Assembly: GCF_900890425.1 (NCBI RefSeq)
Contig: NZ_CAAHFG010000002.1
Location: 682,001-746,000, forward strand
Direction of reading: 5' to 3'
Origin: Pontiella desulfatans
Lineage (GTDB): Bacteria; Verrucomicrobiota; Kiritimatiellia; Kiritimatiellales; Pontiellaceae
Length of the DNA stretch: 64,000 nt
Shown: in pieces, positions 26,048-34,654 of the stretch
Numbering within the stretch: the stretch's first letter is position 1
Layout of the letters: each line of letters opens with the position of its first letter
The notes under the pieces: model-generated
The model's database searches: none
What the model was told of the DNA's origin: nothing
The model's input: the letters and a program-made list of their open reading frames with translations, nothing else
Translations under genes and position numbers: made by a program

Positions 26048-27250
26048 ATGAGCAATGAGATTTTCGATCCCATCGAGGACGTGGCCAAGGCATTGGCCCG
26101 TGGAGAAATCGTCCTGGTGACGGATGATGAAGATCGGGAGAACGAAGGCGATCTAATCTGTGCGGCCGAGCTTTGTACGCCGGAGATGGTTAATTTCATG
26201 ATCACCCATGCCCGCGGATTGGTGTGCATGCCCATCACCCGCGAACGCGCGGCCCACTTGGGGCTTTCCCGCATGAATGTTTCGCACGAAGGCGATATGT
26301 TCCAGACCGCATTCACCATTTCGGTCGATGCCGTCGGCTGCACGACGGGGATCAGCGCCCACGAGCGCTCGATGACCATCCGGGCCATCGTGGATGAACA
26401 AACCCAGGCCGAAGACCTGCTCTGCCCCGGGCACATCTTCCCCCTCATCGCCATGTCCGGCGGTGTGCTGGACCGGGCTGGGCATACGGAAGTGACGGTC
26501 GATCTAATGAAGATTGCCGGGTTGAAACCCGCCGGCGTGATTTGCGAAATCACCAACGACGACGGCACCATGGCCCGATTGCCGGAGCTGGTCGAATTCG
26601 CGAAAAAGCATCAGCTGAAGATGACTTCGGTCGCCGAGGTGACCAAATACCGCTACACCCATGAAAAACTGGTCAAGATGGAGCGGGAAATCAATATGCC
26701 GACCGATGCCGGCGACTTCCGCCTGAAGCTCTATAGCTCCAAGGTCGACAACAAGGACCACCTTGCCTTGGTCTGTGGCGATGCCGGCTCCGGCAAGACC
26801 CCGCTGGTGCGGGTGCACAGCGAATGCCTCACCGGCGACGTGTTCCATTCCATGCGGTGCGACTGCGGCGCGCAGCTGCATACCGCCATGCACGCCATCC
26901 AGGAGCACGGCTACGGCGCCATCGTCTACATGCGCCAGGAGGGCCGCGGTATTGGCCTCGCCAAGAAGCTGCACGCCTACGAGCTGCAGGAAAAAGGCAT
27001 GGACACCGTCGAGGCCAACGAACACCTCGGGTTCGATGCCGACCTGCGCGACTATGGCGTCGGCGCGCAAATCCTCTCCGACCTGGGCATGACGACGATC
27101 AACTTGCTCACCAACAATCCGGCAAAGATCGCCGGACTCGACAAATACGGTGTTTCCGTCGGGGAGCGTGTTCCTTTGGCGCTCATGCCAGGGAAGCACA
27201 ACGATTTCTACCTCGCAACCAAGCGCGACAAGCTCGGGCACATGCTTTAA
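26048..27250 (+). CDS. ribBA: Bifunctional DHBP synthase / GTP cyclohydrolase II
   Basis: 400 aa. The N-terminal RibB half turns ribulose 5-phosphate into the four-carbon precursor (motif TDDEDRENEGDLICAAE). The C-terminal RibA half opens GTP (RVHSECLTGDVFHSMRCDCG zinc cysteines; YMRQEGRGIGLAKKLHAYEL). Both halves look complete. ATG 26048 has AGGAG seven bases upstream. It is controlled by the FMN riboswitch and precedes ribH by 11 nt. Confidence 0.97.
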   Translation: MSNEIFDPIEDVAKALARGEIVLVTDDEDRENEGDLICAAELCTPEMVNFMITHARGLVCMPITRERAAHLGLSRMNVSHEGDMFQTAFTISVDAVGCTTGISAHERSMTIRAIVDEQTQAEDLLCPGHIFPLIAMSGGVLDRAGHTEVTVDLMKIAGLKPAGVICEITNDDGTMARLPELVEFAKKHQLKMTSVAEVTKYRYTHEKLVKMEREINMPTDAGDFRLKLYSSKVDNKDHLALVCGDAGSGKTPLVRVHSECLTGDVFHSMRCDCGAQLHTAMHAIQEHGYGAIVYMRQEGRGIGLAKKLHAYELQEKGMDTVEANEHLGFDADLRDYGVGAQILSDLGMTTINLLTNNPAKIAGLDKYGVSVGERVPLALMPGKHNDFYLATKRDKLGHML

Positions 27251-27261
27251 AGGAAACGATC

Positions 27262-27771
27262 ATGGGAAAAGGCATTTCAAAATCAATTGATCCAATTGGC
27301 GGCATTGGCGCCCGCCAGGTGCTAGGCAACCTCGATGCCTCTGGCCTGCGGTTCGGCATCGTGGTGGCGCGCTTCAACGACCAGCTGACCGACGAGCTGG
27401 CGCGCAGTGCCTACCAGTGCCTCGAAAAGAACGGCGCCAAGCGCGAAACCATCGATGTGGTTCGGGTTCCGGGAGCCTACGAGATTCCGGTCGTTGCCGA
27501 AAAGATGGCCGCAAGCAAGCGCTACGACGCCTTGATTGTTTTGGGCGTCGTCGTCGAAGGCGAAACGCAGCATGCGCAGATGATCATCGATACCACCGGG
27601 CAGAGCATTCTCGACATGGCCTGCAAGCACCAGATTCCGGTCATCAACGAAATTGTCGGCGTCCGCACTTGGGCGCAGGCCGAGGCCCGTTGCCTGGGCG
27701 GCGAAAACACCCGCGGCTGGTACGCCGCCGAAGCGGCCATTGAAACCGCACGTGTCTATAAGCAGTTGTGA
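27262..27771 (+). CDS. ribH: 6,7-dimethyl-8-ribityllumazine synthase
   Basis: 169 aa. It condenses DHBP with the ribitylaminouracil, the penultimate riboflavin step. Motifs: FGIVVARFNDQLTDEL, VPGAYEIPVVAEKM and LGVVVEGETQHAQMI (family usually G-x-V-I-R-G-E-T). The start at 27262 has AAAGGAAACG upstream; the longer open frame is ribBA shadow. Confidence 0.95.
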   Translation: MGKGISKSIDPIGGIGARQVLGNLDASGLRFGIVVARFNDQLTDELARSAYQCLEKNGAKRETIDVVRVPGAYEIPVVAEKMAASKRYDALIVLGVVVEGETQHAQMIIDTTGQSILDMACKHQIPVINEIVGVRTWAQAEARCLGGENTRGWYAAEAAIETARVYKQL

Positions 27772-27837
27772 CGGAGCTTGACACGTGACTACTGTGACTA
27801 CATTGTTCCGCCTGTAGATCAATCAAGGAAGGTTCCC

Positions 27838-28065
27838 ATGCAGGTTGCAGTTAGAGAGGCAAAAGCGAAGCTCAGTAAGTTTGGTGATATGGCCCATGAT
27901 GGCGAGGTGGTGGTTGTTTGTAAGAACGGCGAGCCTTGGTTCGATTTGGTTCCGCATGCCAAAACGAAAAGAAAGACAACGCCATTGAGCGGGGTGAAGC
28001 CCTTGATTCCGGAATCAATCGCAATCGAACCACTTTCCGATGAGGATTTGCCCGGATGGAGCTGA
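27838..28065 (+). CDS. Phd-type antitoxin
   Basis: 75 aa. The N-terminus has the short Phd pattern MQVAVREAKAKLSKFGDMA, then EVVVVCKNGEPWFDLVPHA, with an acidic toxin-binding tail (EPLSDEDLPGWS). ATG 27838 has AAGGAAGG upstream. A TTGACA at 27778-27783 and the direct repeat GTGACTAC at about 27784-27801 just before it are candidates for promoter and operator. The next gene overlaps by 10 nt. Confidence 0.82.
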   Translation: MQVAVREAKAKLSKFGDMAHDGEVVVVCKNGEPWFDLVPHAKTKRKTTPLSGVKPLIPESIAIEPLSDEDLPGWS

Positions 28066-28448
28066 TTCTTGATACATGTGGTTTTCTCTCATTGGTCGGT
28101 TTGGCGGAACGGGAACTAAGCGAGGTTGCCCGGCAATCGTTGGAAGAGGCTGAGACTGTCTATGCAATGTCATGCTCTCTGTTCGAAATCGCAATCAAAC
28201 ACAAGAAAGGTAACATTGGGATTCAACCGTTTGAAAGCGCCATGGTGCTTTGGGAAACGGCGATCAAGGAATACTGTTTGACCGAGCTGCCGGTCTCGGG
28301 GAAAGCTTTTTTCGAGTCAACCCAGCTATCCGATCATCATGCTGATGCGTTTGACCGGATTATCATCGCGGAATCCCTGGGCCGCGATATCCCAATTGTT
28401 ACGTACGATTCCGTCTTCAGCCACTACGGGGTGGAGACCATCAATTAA
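28056..28448 (+). CDS. PIN-domain toxin
   Basis: 130 aa. The PIN acidic pattern is visible: LILDTCGFLSLVG, E in CSLFEIAIKHKKGN, D in HHADAFDRIIIAES, and IVTYDSVFSHYG at the end. It overlaps the antitoxin stop. With the antitoxin it forms a complete module dropped between ribH and nusB; both genes are lower in GC than the surrounding rib genes, consistent with acquisition. The RNA target cannot be told from the sequence. Confidence 0.85.
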   Translation: MELILDTCGFLSLVGLAERELSEVARQSLEEAETVYAMSCSLFEIAIKHKKGNIGIQPFESAMVLWETAIKEYCLTELPVSGKAFFESTQLSDHHADAFDRIIIAESLGRDIPIVTYDSVFSHYGVETIN

Positions 28449-28458
28449 ATGAGGATTT

Positions 28459-28914
28459 ATGAAGAAAAAACTTAACGGACGCCGCCAGACCCGCGAATGG
28501 ATCATGCAGTTCCTGTTTCAGCTGGATTTCAACCCGGAGCCGATCGATATCGCGCTGCAGGATTTCTGGGAGGAAAAGGAGCCGAGCGAAAAGGAAAAAA
28601 GCTATGCCGAGGAAATCATCAAGGGCGTGGTGCAACGCAAGGCTGAGCTCGACGAACGCCTTTCCGTATATGCCAAGCGCTGGAATTCCGACCGCATGGG
28701 CGCGGTCGACCGTACCGTAATGCGCGTCGCCCTGTTTGAAATGCTCCATCGCGAGGATGTTCCGCCGATCGTATCGATCAACGAGGCCGTCCACTTTGCC
28801 AAGGACTTCAGCAGTTTCCAATCGGGCCGCTTTGTGAACGGCGTGCTCGACCGCATCCGGAAGGATATCGACCGTCCGGCCCGCACCACCTACAAGCCGC
28901 GGGGGAGCGAATAA
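28459..28914 (+). CDS. nusB: Transcription antitermination factor NusB
   Basis: 151 aa, all-helical. Motifs: RRQTREWIMQFLFQLDF at the N-terminus, MGAVDRTVMRVALFEML, and VSINEAVHFAKDFSS with FVNGVLDRI. NusB binds boxA RNA with S10 and helps read through rRNA operons. It is often linked to ribH, as here, although a toxin-antitoxin module now sits between them. Its stop overlaps the ftsY start by one base. Confidence 0.93.
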   Translation: MKKKLNGRRQTREWIMQFLFQLDFNPEPIDIALQDFWEEKEPSEKEKSYAEEIIKGVVQRKAELDERLSVYAKRWNSDRMGAVDRTVMRVALFEMLHREDVPPIVSINEAVHFAKDFSSFQSGRFVNGVLDRIRKDIDRPARTTYKPRGSE

Positions 28915-29810
28915 TGGCGGGTTGGCTCGGGGCGCTTAAAAAGACCCGCTCCATCATCGGCAAGGTATTCTCCGCCAAGACCAACATCGAAGAGATGGAG
29001 GTCGAGGAGATCGAGGAAATCCTGCTCCGTTCCGATGTGCCGGCGCGCCTGACGATGGAGATCGTCGATGAGCTCGAATATCCCACCCGCAAGGCCTCCC
29101 GCCGTGAGCGCCTGACCGCTATGCTGCTGAAGGAGCTGGGCGAAGCCAAAACCTTCGTGTGGCAAGCCGAGCCCAAGCCGCACGTCATCATGCTGCTCGG
29201 GGTCAACGGATCCGGCAAAACGACCACCGCCGCCAAGCTGGCCAAGCGGGCGCAGGGGCAGGGGCTCAAGCCGATGCTCTGCGGTTCCGACACGTTCCGC
29301 GCCGCCGGTTCCTCCCAGCTCAAGCTCTGGAGCGAAAAGGTCGGTTGCGATTTCGTCGGCGGCGAAATGGGGCACGATGCCGCAGGGGTTGCCTTCAACG
29401 CGGTCGATTCCGCCCTCGAAAAAAACTGCGACGTGGTGCTGGTCGATACCGCCGGGCGCATGCACACCAAGACGCCGCTGATGGACGAGCTACCCAAGAT
29501 GTGCCGATCCATGAACAAGCGGCTCGAAGGTTCGCCGCACGATGTCTGGATGGTGCTCGACGCCTCCCTCGGCCAAAACGCCATCATCCAGGCCAAGCAA
29601 TTCAACGAAGTCGTGCCGCTCACCGGCATCGTCGTCACCAAGCTCGACGGTTCCTCCAAGGCCGGCTTTCTCTTTTCCGTGCGCACCGAACTCAACGTGC
29701 CGATCCTCTTCACCGGCCTCGGCGAAGGCGAAGGCGACCTCGTTCCGTTCGATGCGGTAGCGTTTGTGGACGCGCTGTTTGGCGATACCGGAGATCCCGA
29801 AAGCGAATAG
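28914..29810 (+). CDS. ftsY: Signal recognition particle receptor FtsY
   Basis: 298 aa, a short FtsY with little acidic A domain. The N-terminal helical domain is followed by the G domain: G1 LLGVNGSGKTTTAAKLAKRA, DTFRAAGSSQL, G3 VLVDTAGRMHTK and G4 VVTKLDGSSKAGF. It docks SRP-ribosome complexes at the membrane. It starts inside the nusB stop codon. Four bases after its stop begins the first arm of the inverted repeat that encloses the GxxExxY gene. Confidence 0.95.
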   Translation: MAGWLGALKKTRSIIGKVFSAKTNIEEMEVEEIEEILLRSDVPARLTMEIVDELEYPTRKASRRERLTAMLLKELGEAKTFVWQAEPKPHVIMLLGVNGSGKTTTAAKLAKRAQGQGLKPMLCGSDTFRAAGSSQLKLWSEKVGCDFVGGEMGHDAAGVAFNAVDSALEKNCDVVLVDTAGRMHTKTPLMDELPKMCRSMNKRLEGSPHDVWMVLDASLGQNAIIQAKQFNEVVPLTGIVVTKLDGSSKAGFLFSVRTELNVPILFTGLGEGEGDLVPFDAVAFVDALFGDTGDPESE

Positions 29811-29813
29811 TTT

Positions 29814-30256
29814 AACCACGAAGATAGGAAGGGCACGAAGGAGGATAATCGGAATGAAATTTGATGACCTGTCAAACAAGGTGATTGGTTGTGCTCTGAA
29901 AGTTCATAAGGAACTTGGTCCGGGATTACTGGAATCCGCGTATGAGCAGTGTCTTTGTTATGAATTGTCAAAAGCCGGAATCGGGTTTGAGCGCCAAAAA
30001 GAGCTGCCTGTTCAATATCAGGATGTCAAGATAGATTGCGGTTATCGAATAGATCTATTAATTGAAGGTGCTCTGATCATCGAGTTGAAAAGTGTAGAAG
30101 AGTTGCAGAGAATCCATGAAGCGCAACTTCTGACCTATATGAAACTTTCAAAAATCGGAACAGGGCTGCTGATTAACTTTAATTCTATTTTATTGCGTGA
30201 TGGCATCAGAAGATTAGTTCTCTAGGAGCACTTCGTGTTCTTCCAATCTTCGTGGT
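29814..30256 (+). mobile_element. Putative GxxExxY-carrying element with inverted-repeat ends
   Basis: The arms are 29814-29840 (AACCACGAAGATAGGAAG, then GGCACGAAG) and 30231-30256, which on the minus strand reads ACCACGAAGATTGGAAG, then AACACGAAG. Over 26 bases they agree at 23. They enclose one small gene and nothing else. The outer CCACGAAG motif is shared with three solo hairpins in this window (31914, 53284, 54779). Mobility is inference; no target duplication was established. Confidence 0.5.
29854..30225 (+). CDS. GxxExxY protein (PD-(D/E)XK nuclease superfamily)
   Basis: 123 aa. The name-giving motif is GPGLLESAY (G24, E27, Y30). The nuclease-like signature follows: D67 in GYRIDLLIEG, then E77-L-K79 in ALIIELKSVE, and the later HEAQLLTYMKLSKIG. 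The family is widespread in environmental bacteria; the biochemical role is not established. ATG 29854 has GGAGG about 9 nt upstream, inside the end of the left inverted-repeat arm. It is AT-richer than ftsY and ribD and separates them. Confidence 0.9.
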   Translation: MKFDDLSNKVIGCALKVHKELGPGLLESAYEQCLCYELSKAGIGFERQKELPVQYQDVKIDCGYRIDLLIEGALIIELKSVEELQRIHEAQLLTYMKLSKIGTGLLINFNSILLRDGIRRLVL

Positions 30257-30265
30257 GAATCAAAT

Positions 30266-31276
30266 ATGACTTCTGACGAAACATTCATGATGCGGGCGAT
30301 CGAGCTGGCGAAGATGGGCGAGGGGCTGACCCGCCCGAATCCGCCGGTGGGTGCCGTGCTCGTACTTGAAGGCCATATCGTCGCCGAAGGTTGGCACCGC
30401 AAGGCCGGTGAAGACCATGCCGAACGCGATTGCATCGGTAAGCTTCCGCCGATGCCCGTCAATCTGAGCAGCGCCACCCTTTACGTCACGTTGGAGCCGT
30501 GCTCCACCCACGGGCGCACACCTCCCTGCACGGACATCATTCTGGAAAAGGGGATTGGTCGTGTGGTGGTTTCCGTCGTCGATCTGAATCCGGCGCACGC
30601 CGGTCGCGGACTGAAAATTCTCGAAGAGGCCGGTGTTGAGGTGGTTTCCGGTGTTTGCGAAGCCGAAGGCCGCGAACTGGTCGCCCCGTTCGAAAAATTC
30701 ATCACCTCCGGCATGCCCTACGTCACGCTCAAGCTGGCATCCACCCTTGACGGAAAGATTGCGGACAGCGAAGGCAACTCCAAATGGATCACCGGCGCCG
30801 AAGCCCGCGAGCGGGTGCAGGCCATGCGCCGACGTGCCGACGCCATCATGGTCGGGGCCGGGACGGTGCGCGCCGACAACCCTTCGCTGCTGCCACGCCC
30901 GTCCGAGGGCCGGGAACCGTTCCGGGTGGTTATTGGCACAACTATTCCCGCCGATTGCAAGGTGCTGACCGACGGGGCCGCAGGGCGGACATTTGTGCGC
31001 TACGGCGCGTTGGTCGGCGTTCTGAAGGAATTGGCGGAAGAACACAGCGTAATGCATGTGCTGTGCGAGGGCGGCGGCAAGCTGGCCGCGCGGTTGATCG
31101 AAGACGGACTGGTGGACGAGTTTGTCTTTTTCATCGCCCCGAAACTGATGGGCGCCGACGGCCTGCCGAACTTTGCCCAAACCGGCGGGCTGATCGCTGG
31201 TGTGAAAGAATTGAAGTTCCATTCGGTGGAACAGGTGGGTGAAGACATCCTTATTAAAGCGAAAATGGAGAAGTAG
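30266..31276 (+). CDS. ribD: Bifunctional deaminase / reductase RibD
   Basis: 336 aa. The N-terminal deaminase has the zinc set (H in GEDHAERD, cysteines in EPCSTHGRTPPC), with TRPNPPVGAVLV before it. The C-terminal reductase has YVTLKLASTLDGKIADSEGN, MVGAGTVRADNPSL and HVLCEGGGKLAARLI. It catalyses steps 2 and 3 of the GTP branch. It is about 25-30 aa shorter than typical, mostly within the reductase domain. It starts 10 nt after the right arm of the GxxExxY element and precedes ribE by 2 nt. Confidence 0.94.
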   Translation: MTSDETFMMRAIELAKMGEGLTRPNPPVGAVLVLEGHIVAEGWHRKAGEDHAERDCIGKLPPMPVNLSSATLYVTLEPCSTHGRTPPCTDIILEKGIGRVVVSVVDLNPAHAGRGLKILEEAGVEVVSGVCEAEGRELVAPFEKFITSGMPYVTLKLASTLDGKIADSEGNSKWITGAEARERVQAMRRRADAIMVGAGTVRADNPSLLPRPSEGREPFRVVIGTTIPADCKVLTDGAAGRTFVRYGALVGVLKELAEEHSVMHVLCEGGGKLAARLIEDGLVDEFVFFIAPKLMGADGLPNFAQTGGLIAGVKELKFHSVEQVGEDILIKAKMEK

Positions 31277-31278
31277 TT

Positions 31279-31905
31279 ATGTTTACAGGCATTGTTCAGC
31301 GACTCGGAAATATCATTGATATCAAGATGGAAGGCACGGCGGGGCGCATCACGATGGTGCCGAACCGCCCGTTCGACCGCCCGGTCGGGCTGGGCGACAG
31401 CATCGCCGTGAACGGCACCTGCCTGACGGTGGCCGCCATGGACGGCAACAAGCTGATGTTCGATGTGCTCGGCGAAACGTTCGCCAAAACCAACCTCGGC
31501 GAAAAAACGCCGGGCGACGAGGTCAACCTCGAGCTGGCGCTGGCGCTGGGCGACACGCTCGGCGGGCACATTGTGACCGGGCACGTCGACAACACGGGCA
31601 CCGTTGCCGCCGTTGAAGAGGTCGGGCGCGACAAGAAGTTCACGATCGAGTGCTCCAAAGATATGCTGATGCTGATGGTCTACAAAGGTTCCATCGCCAT
31701 CGACGGTATCTCGCTGACGGTCGCCGAGCTGACCGATAACGGCTTCATCGTCCACATCATCCCGCACACGTTGCAGGAGACCGACATGTCCGACTTCGCG
31801 GTCGGCACCAAGGTCAACCTCGAGGCCGACATTCTCGGCAAGCACGTGCAGCGCATCCTCGAATTCGGCGGAGGCCAGGACTACCGCCTGAATTTGAACG
31901 GTTAA
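31279..31905 (+). CDS. ribE: Riboflavin synthase alpha chain
   Basis: 208 aa, two tandem lumazine-binding barrels: MFTGIVQRLGNI with GDSIAVNGTCLTVAAM in the first, and LGGHIVTGHVDNTGTV with GSIAIDGISLTVAEL in the second. It dismutates two lumazine molecules to riboflavin. GGAGAAG precedes the start. Nine bases after the stop begins a solo CCACGG hairpin. Confidence 0.96.
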   Translation: MFTGIVQRLGNIIDIKMEGTAGRITMVPNRPFDRPVGLGDSIAVNGTCLTVAAMDGNKLMFDVLGETFAKTNLGEKTPGDEVNLELALALGDTLGGHIVTGHVDNTGTVAAVEEVGRDKKFTIECSKDMLMLMVYKGSIAIDGISLTVAELTDNGFIVHIIPHTLQETDMSDFAVGTKVNLEADILGKHVQRILEFGGGQDYRLNLNG

Positions 31906-31913
31906 GGCGACAA

Positions 31914-31980
31914 CCACGGAATACACTGAATACACGGAAGTTTGTTGGTGCAGGTTCTGTGTATTCAGTGTATTCCGTGG
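31914..31980. repeat. Solo inverted repeat of the CCACG family
   Basis: Arms of 22 bases, 31914-31935 (CCACGGAATACACTGAAT, then ACAC) and 31959-31980, are perfect reverse complements, with a 23-base spacer. No gene lies inside. It could terminate ribE transcription in either direction, but no T-tract follows. Confidence 0.9.
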
Positions 31981-32005
31981 TCTGGAATGATGCGGAAACA
32001 ATTTA

Positions 32006-32386
32006 ATGAAACCGAAGGTCATTAAAACCGAAGAAGAATACGACGAAGCCCAGTCCCGCATTGAGGTGTTGATGGGGATGGAGAAGACGCCAGAGGTGGT
32101 GGCTGAGCTTGAGCTATTTGCGACCCTGGTAGAGGTGTCTGAGGATAGGGTATACCCGATGCCTGCACCGGATCCCATTGCGGCGATCCGCTTCCGCATG
32201 GAGCAACAGGCGTTGAAACAAAAGGACTTGATCCCGTATGTCGGTAGCAAGAGCAAGGTTTCGGAAGTGCTTTCAGGTAAGCGTTCGTTGAGCATTTCCA
32301 TGATACGGAAAATACATGAAGGGTTGGGCATCCCGGTGGAAGTGCTGCTTGGGCAGGGTTCCGAACCGGAGGCGCTGGTTGCATAA
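32006..32386 (+). CDS. HigA-type HTH antitoxin, orphan
   Basis: 126 aa. The N-terminal part (IKTEEEYDEAQSRIEVLM) and C-terminal XRE-like HTH (MEQQALKQKDLIPYVGSKSK, VSEVLSGKRSLSISMIRK) match the COG5499/HigA antitoxin family. The partner HigB toxin normally precedes it, but the 100 bp upstream contain only the solo hairpin at 31914-31980 and ribE. Either the toxin was lost or the protein works as a lone regulator. Confidence 0.82.
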   Translation: MKPKVIKTEEEYDEAQSRIEVLMGMEKTPEVVAELELFATLVEVSEDRVYPMPAPDPIAAIRFRMEQQALKQKDLIPYVGSKSKVSEVLSGKRSLSISMIRKIHEGLGIPVEVLLGQGSEPEALVA

Positions 32387-32418
32387 GAAACGCTAAACTA
32401 TGGCGCCGAGAGGGACTG

Positions 32419-33156
32419 ATGTTAATACGAAGACCATTGTTGATTGCCTTTGCCCTTGCGGTGTCTTCCGGTGCAATCGCCGCTAAGCGCGAGAAGCAAA
32501 TATTCCTCGTGATCGACGATGCGGGGTTGGCCTTGCATGAAACGCAGCAGTTCCTCGACATCCCGGTGCCGATGACGATTGCGGTGCTGCCGCACCAGAA
32601 GCAGACCAAGGAGGTCTGCAAGGCGATTTCCAAGGACCGGAAAAAGGAGATTATCCTGCACCAGCCGATGGAGGCCTACAATGCGTCGAAGAATCCCGGC
32701 GTCGGGGCGATCTACAACGGGACGAAGCCTGCCGACGTCCGGAAGATCCTGGACTCGAACCTAGAATCCGTCCGTGGTGCGGTGGGGGTCAACAACCACA
32801 TGGGTTCGCGCGTGACCGAAAACCGGGAGGTCATGTCGGAGGTGCTGGGGTATTGCAAGCGGCAGGGCTTGTTCTTTCTCGACAGCAAGACCGCCTACAA
32901 TTCCCAGGTGCCATACCTTGCCCCCAAGCATGGCATGCACGTTGAATCGCGCCATATCTTCCTCGATATCCAGAAAGACCGCGACTATGTCCGCCGCATG
33001 TGGGGCAGCGCCGTTGGGCATGCCAAGGAACACGGTTATGTGGTGGTGATCGGGCACATTTGGTGTGCCGAAACGGCATCCGCGATCCGCGACAGTTTCG
33101 AAACCCTCCAGAACCAAGGCTATACCTTCCATAAGCTTTCGGAGCTATACGAATGA
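32419..33156 (+). CDS. Divergent polysaccharide deacetylase family protein
   Basis: 245 aa with a signal peptide (LLIAFALAVSSGAIAA). It resembles the YibQ/divergent polysaccharide deacetylase family (PF04748): IFLVIDDAGLALHETQQFLD, PVPMTIAVLPHQ, EIILHQPMEAYN and GAVGVNNHMGSRVTENREVM. It is predicted to be periplasmic. GAGAGGGAC precedes the ATG. The end overlaps the SDR start (ATGA), so the two are co-translated. Confidence 0.85.
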   Translation: MLIRRPLLIAFALAVSSGAIAAKREKQIFLVIDDAGLALHETQQFLDIPVPMTIAVLPHQKQTKEVCKAISKDRKKEIILHQPMEAYNASKNPGVGAIYNGTKPADVRKILDSNLESVRGAVGVNNHMGSRVTENREVMSEVLGYCKRQGLFFLDSKTAYNSQVPYLAPKHGMHVESRHIFLDIQKDRDYVRRMWGSAVGHAKEHGYVVVIGHIWCAETASAIRDSFETLQNQGYTFHKLSELYE

Positions 33157-34016
33157 AGGTTCCGCCGGTCGCTGACAAGTCGGTGCTCATCACCGGGTGC
33201 TCGTCCGGCATCGGGCGGGCTGCGGCGGAAATGCTGCGTTCCAAGGGCTGGAAGGTTTTCCCGACGGCCCGCAAGTCGGCCGACCTGGAATCGCTGCGGC
33301 AGGCCGGGTTCGAGGTGGTTGAGTTGGATGTTTCCTCCAGTGCCTCGATTGCCGACGCCGTCGATAAGGTGATGGACGCAAACGGCGGCCGGTTGGGTGC
33401 GGTGGTCAACAATGCCGGATTCGGCATGCCGGGTGCGATCCAGGATCTGACGCGCGATGCCATGCGCCAGCAGTTCGAAGTGAATGTCTTCGGGTTGCAG
33501 GAGCTGACCAACGGGCTGATACCGCTCTTCCGGAAGCAGGGCTACGGGCGGATCGTGAATGTTAGCTCCGTGGTCGGACGGCTCGCGCTCCCGTTCATGG
33601 GCATCTATTCCGCCTCCAAGTTTGCGCTCGAAGCCATTAGCGATGCGCAGCGGGTCGAGCTGTCTCCGGATTCAATCTCGGTCTCCTTGGTCGAGCCGGG
33701 CCCCATCCGTACAAGGTTTTCGACCAACTGCGCGGGGCAGGGAGAGGAGAGGCTCGATACGGGGGCCTCCAAGTTTGGCGCCGCCTACAAGCAGTATTTC
33801 GAAAAGCGCCGAAACGGCGGCATGTCCGAAGACCGCTTCCGCCTTCCTCCCGAAGCGGTCGCGAAAAAAATTCTCCATGCCTTGGAGTCGCCGCGCCCGA
33901 AGATTCGCTACAAGGTGACCCTTCCGGCCTACCTGGGGGATCTGGCGGCGCGTTTTGTGCCCGCCCGCTGGATCGACCGCATGATGATCGACCATGTGAA
34001 AAAGCGCTTTGGTTAG
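33153..34016 (+). CDS. Short-chain dehydrogenase/reductase
   Basis: 287 aa, classical SDR: cofactor motif LITGCSSGIGRAAAEML, NNAGFGMPGA, catalytic Ser in IVNVSSVVGRLALP and YSASK in GIYSASKFALEAIS, with the VEPGPIRTRF loop. Many members of this subgroup act on retinol-, steroid- or lipid-like alcohols, but the substrate cannot be read from the sequence. It is coupled by ATGA overlap to the deacetylase gene. Confidence 0.88.
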   Translation: MKVPPVADKSVLITGCSSGIGRAAAEMLRSKGWKVFPTARKSADLESLRQAGFEVVELDVSSSASIADAVDKVMDANGGRLGAVVNNAGFGMPGAIQDLTRDAMRQQFEVNVFGLQELTNGLIPLFRKQGYGRIVNVSSVVGRLALPFMGIYSASKFALEAISDAQRVELSPDSISVSLVEPGPIRTRFSTNCAGQGEERLDTGASKFGAAYKQYFEKRRNGGMSEDRFRLPPEAVAKKILHALESPRPKIRYKVTLPAYLGDLAARFVPARWIDRMMIDHVKKRFG

Positions 34017-34063
34017 CCGCCCGCCCTGCCTATAGTGTGTTCGGTTCAATGGAGGAACATGTA

Positions 34064-34612
34064 ATGAGACGCGCGTTTTTTTTGGGTTGGGCTTCGATCG
34101 CATGGCTGGCGGGCTGTTCATCGGTTTCGGTGGTGCGCGACTACGATGCATCCTTCGATTTTTCCAGCCTGCAAACCTTTGCCTGGCAGCATGCCGACCA
34201 ACCCCGCACCGGGAATCCCCGGACTGACAACGACTTGATCGACGAGCGGGTGCGCGATGCCGTGAACGCCGAACTGACGGCCAAGGGTTTTCGATTGGTT
34301 GATCGGGCCGCGGCCGATTTCCTGTTGGCCTACTTCATCGAATACCGGCAGCGCATCGGGGGCAGTTCCGTGAGTTTCGGGATCGGCGGCGGAAGCTATG
34401 GCCGCTACGGCGGTGCGTCCTATGGCACCAACGTTTCCGACTATGAGGAGGGCGCCCTGACCATCGACATCATCAACCCCGCCGACGAAAAGAACTATTG
34501 GCGCGGGGTTGGCCGCCGTACGACCTACGACCGCGGCAATCCGGAAAAAACCACCAAGGTCGTGAATGCGGCGGTTGCCGACATCCTGAAAAAGTTCCCG
34601 CCCGGGAAGTAG
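34064..34612 (+). CDS. DUF4136-type lipoprotein
   Basis: 182 aa from ATG 34064 with GGAGG eight bases upstream. The lipobox is WLAGCSS. The mature part begins VVRDYDASFDFSSLQTFAW, the typical DUF4136 start, followed by ADFLLAYFIEYRQ, a Gly/Tyr-rich loop (GIGGGSYGRYGG) and ALTIDIINPADEKNYWRGVG. The family is envelope-located and uncharacterised. It converges on the TPR gene; a short GC-rich hairpin (34628-34645) lies between. Confidence 0.85.
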   Translation: MRRAFFLGWASIAWLAGCSSVSVVRDYDASFDFSSLQTFAWQHADQPRTGNPRTDNDLIDERVRDAVNAELTAKGFRLVDRAAADFLLAYFIEYRQRIGGSSVSFGIGGGSYGRYGGASYGTNVSDYEEGALTIDIINPADEKNYWRGVGRRTTYDRGNPEKTTKVVNAAVADILKKFPPGK

Positions 34613-34654
34613 AGCGGTGGTGGTCTTGCGCGGGCTCGGCCGCGCGCCGCGTCG

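Noticed and set aside
32422-32661. Small antisense ORFs within the deacetylase gene
   Set aside because: They are shadows of a well-supported sense gene; none has a ribosome-binding site or motif.
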